Assembly: GCA_027946555.1 (NCBI GenBank)
Contig: JAPEVC010000310.1
Coordinates: 1-33,943 of the forward strand
Direction of reading: 5' to 3'
Length of the DNA: 33,943 bases
Source: Gnomoniopsis sp. IMI 355080
Lineage: Eukaryota > Ascomycota > Sordariomycetes > Diaporthales > Gnomoniaceae
Shown: positions 33,445 through 33,943 of the stretch, piece by piece
How the letters are laid out: every line of letters starts with the position of its first letter
Numbering within the stretch: position 1 is the stretch's first letter
The notes under the pieces: generated by a model
Databases searched by the model: none
The model's input: the letters and a program-made list of their open reading frames with translations, nothing else
Told to the model about the DNA's origin: nothing
Program-made: the position numbers and the translations under genes

Positions 33445-33885
33445 CTACAGAGCAACCTTTCCCTTCTGGGCTCCCAGAACATCATCCACAATCCCGTTCC
33501 AGAAGCCCTTCAGCATCCCACCGGCAAACTCCTCCCCGGCCTCCTCCTCGCCCGCGCCACCGCCACGCCCAAATCCGAATCGCAACTCGACGCCGTCAGG
33601 GCCCATGCCCTCGACCTCGGACAAGGCACTGACGACGTTGACGGCCGCGGGATCGGCGGCCATAACGACGATCTCGGGTGCCTGGAGCGGCTCATCGACG
33701 GCCTCGGGGGCGAAGAGGGTGGGTGCCCGCTCCGTTTCGACATTGTCCGGCAGCAGCGGCATGCGCAGCGCCGCGGCGGTGAGGATGTCCGCCGAGGGAG
33801 AGTCGAGGGCGGGCAGGAAGGCGAAGTCGATGGTGGAGGTGTCGGCGCGAGCGGAGGGCTGCTGGGTGGTGTGGAAGGATTGCAT
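33445..33885 (-). CDS. small acidic protein, conserved-looking, unknown function
   Basis: A single minus-strand frame of 146 residues. I do not recognise a named domain, though the start (MQSFHTTQQPSARADTSTID) and the core EIVVMAADPAAVNVVSALSE followed by EGMGPDGVEL look like a conserved fungal hypothetical protein rather than chance sequence. The middle is rich in Ala, Pro and acidic residues; a Gly/Glu-rich linker precedes an amphipathic C-terminal helix (GMLKGFWNGIVDDVLG). No signal peptide or membrane span. Only 58 bp of upstream sequence lies in the window, so the promoter is missing, and an upstream exon cannot be ruled out. The antisense frame is a low-complexity shadow. Confidence 0.62.
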   Translation of the reverse strand: MQSFHTTQQPSARADTSTIDFAFLPALDSPSADILTAAALRMPLLPDNVETERAPTLFAPEAVDEPLQAPEIVVMAADPAAVNVVSALSEVEGMGPDGVELRFGFGRGGGAGEEEAGEEFAGGMLKGFWNGIVDDVLGAQKGKVAL

Positions 33886-33943
33886 TAGGGGGATGGTCCG
33901 GGTGCTGGAGGGGACTGGGGTGATAGGTCGGTGGGTGGTAGTT

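Overview
The window is nuclear DNA of a filamentous ascomycete (Pezizomycotina). The evidence is short introns (about 50-130 bp) with GTRNGT-type donors and CAG/TAG acceptors, no operons, and a typical mould gene set: a secreted GH11 xylanase, a GPI-anchored GH76 (Dfg5/Dcw1 type) wall enzyme, a secreted pepsin-like protease, a FluG-type amidohydrolase/glutamine-synthetase fusion, a membrane P450 and a 2EXR-like protein. I cannot fix the class or genus from sequence alone. Most exon joins below were checked by hand for reading phase, and total coding lengths are multiples of three.

Layout, left to right: gene-poor lead-in (1-1286); NmrA-like NAD(P)-binding protein (+); GH11 xylanase (-); Fta4-like kinetochore protein (+); a possible small single-pass membrane protein (+); DsbA/FrnE-type thioredoxin-fold protein (+), convergent with a five-exon FluG-type gene (-); a six-exon P450 (+) divergent from FluG; GH76 alpha-1,6-mannanase-like protein (+); aspartic protease (+); MYND zinc-finger protein (+) with a GC-AG intron; 2-oxoglutarate/Fe(II) dioxygenase (-); 2EXR-like gene with an in-frame amber stop (+); ethanolamine-phosphate cytidylyltransferase (-); a serine-rich protein of unknown function (+); the mRNA-export WD40 protein Rae1 (+); a small conserved-looking acidic protein (-).

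The right third holds housekeeping genes (phosphatidylethanolamine synthesis, mRNA export). The left and middle hold accessory and secreted-enzyme genes separated by long non-coding spacers. No polyketide synthase, NRPS, terpene cyclase or transporter is present, so this is not a recognisable secondary-metabolite cluster. The only suggestive neighbourhood is DsbA-like / FluG-type / P450 (6.7-13.4 kb).

I found no convincing tRNA, rRNA, transposon or CRISPR. The most unusual sequence-level items are the GC-AG intron, the amber stop in the 2EXR-like gene, a flap-Tyr replacement in the aspartic protease, and a palindrome built on CCTAGG that recurs in many of the spacers.
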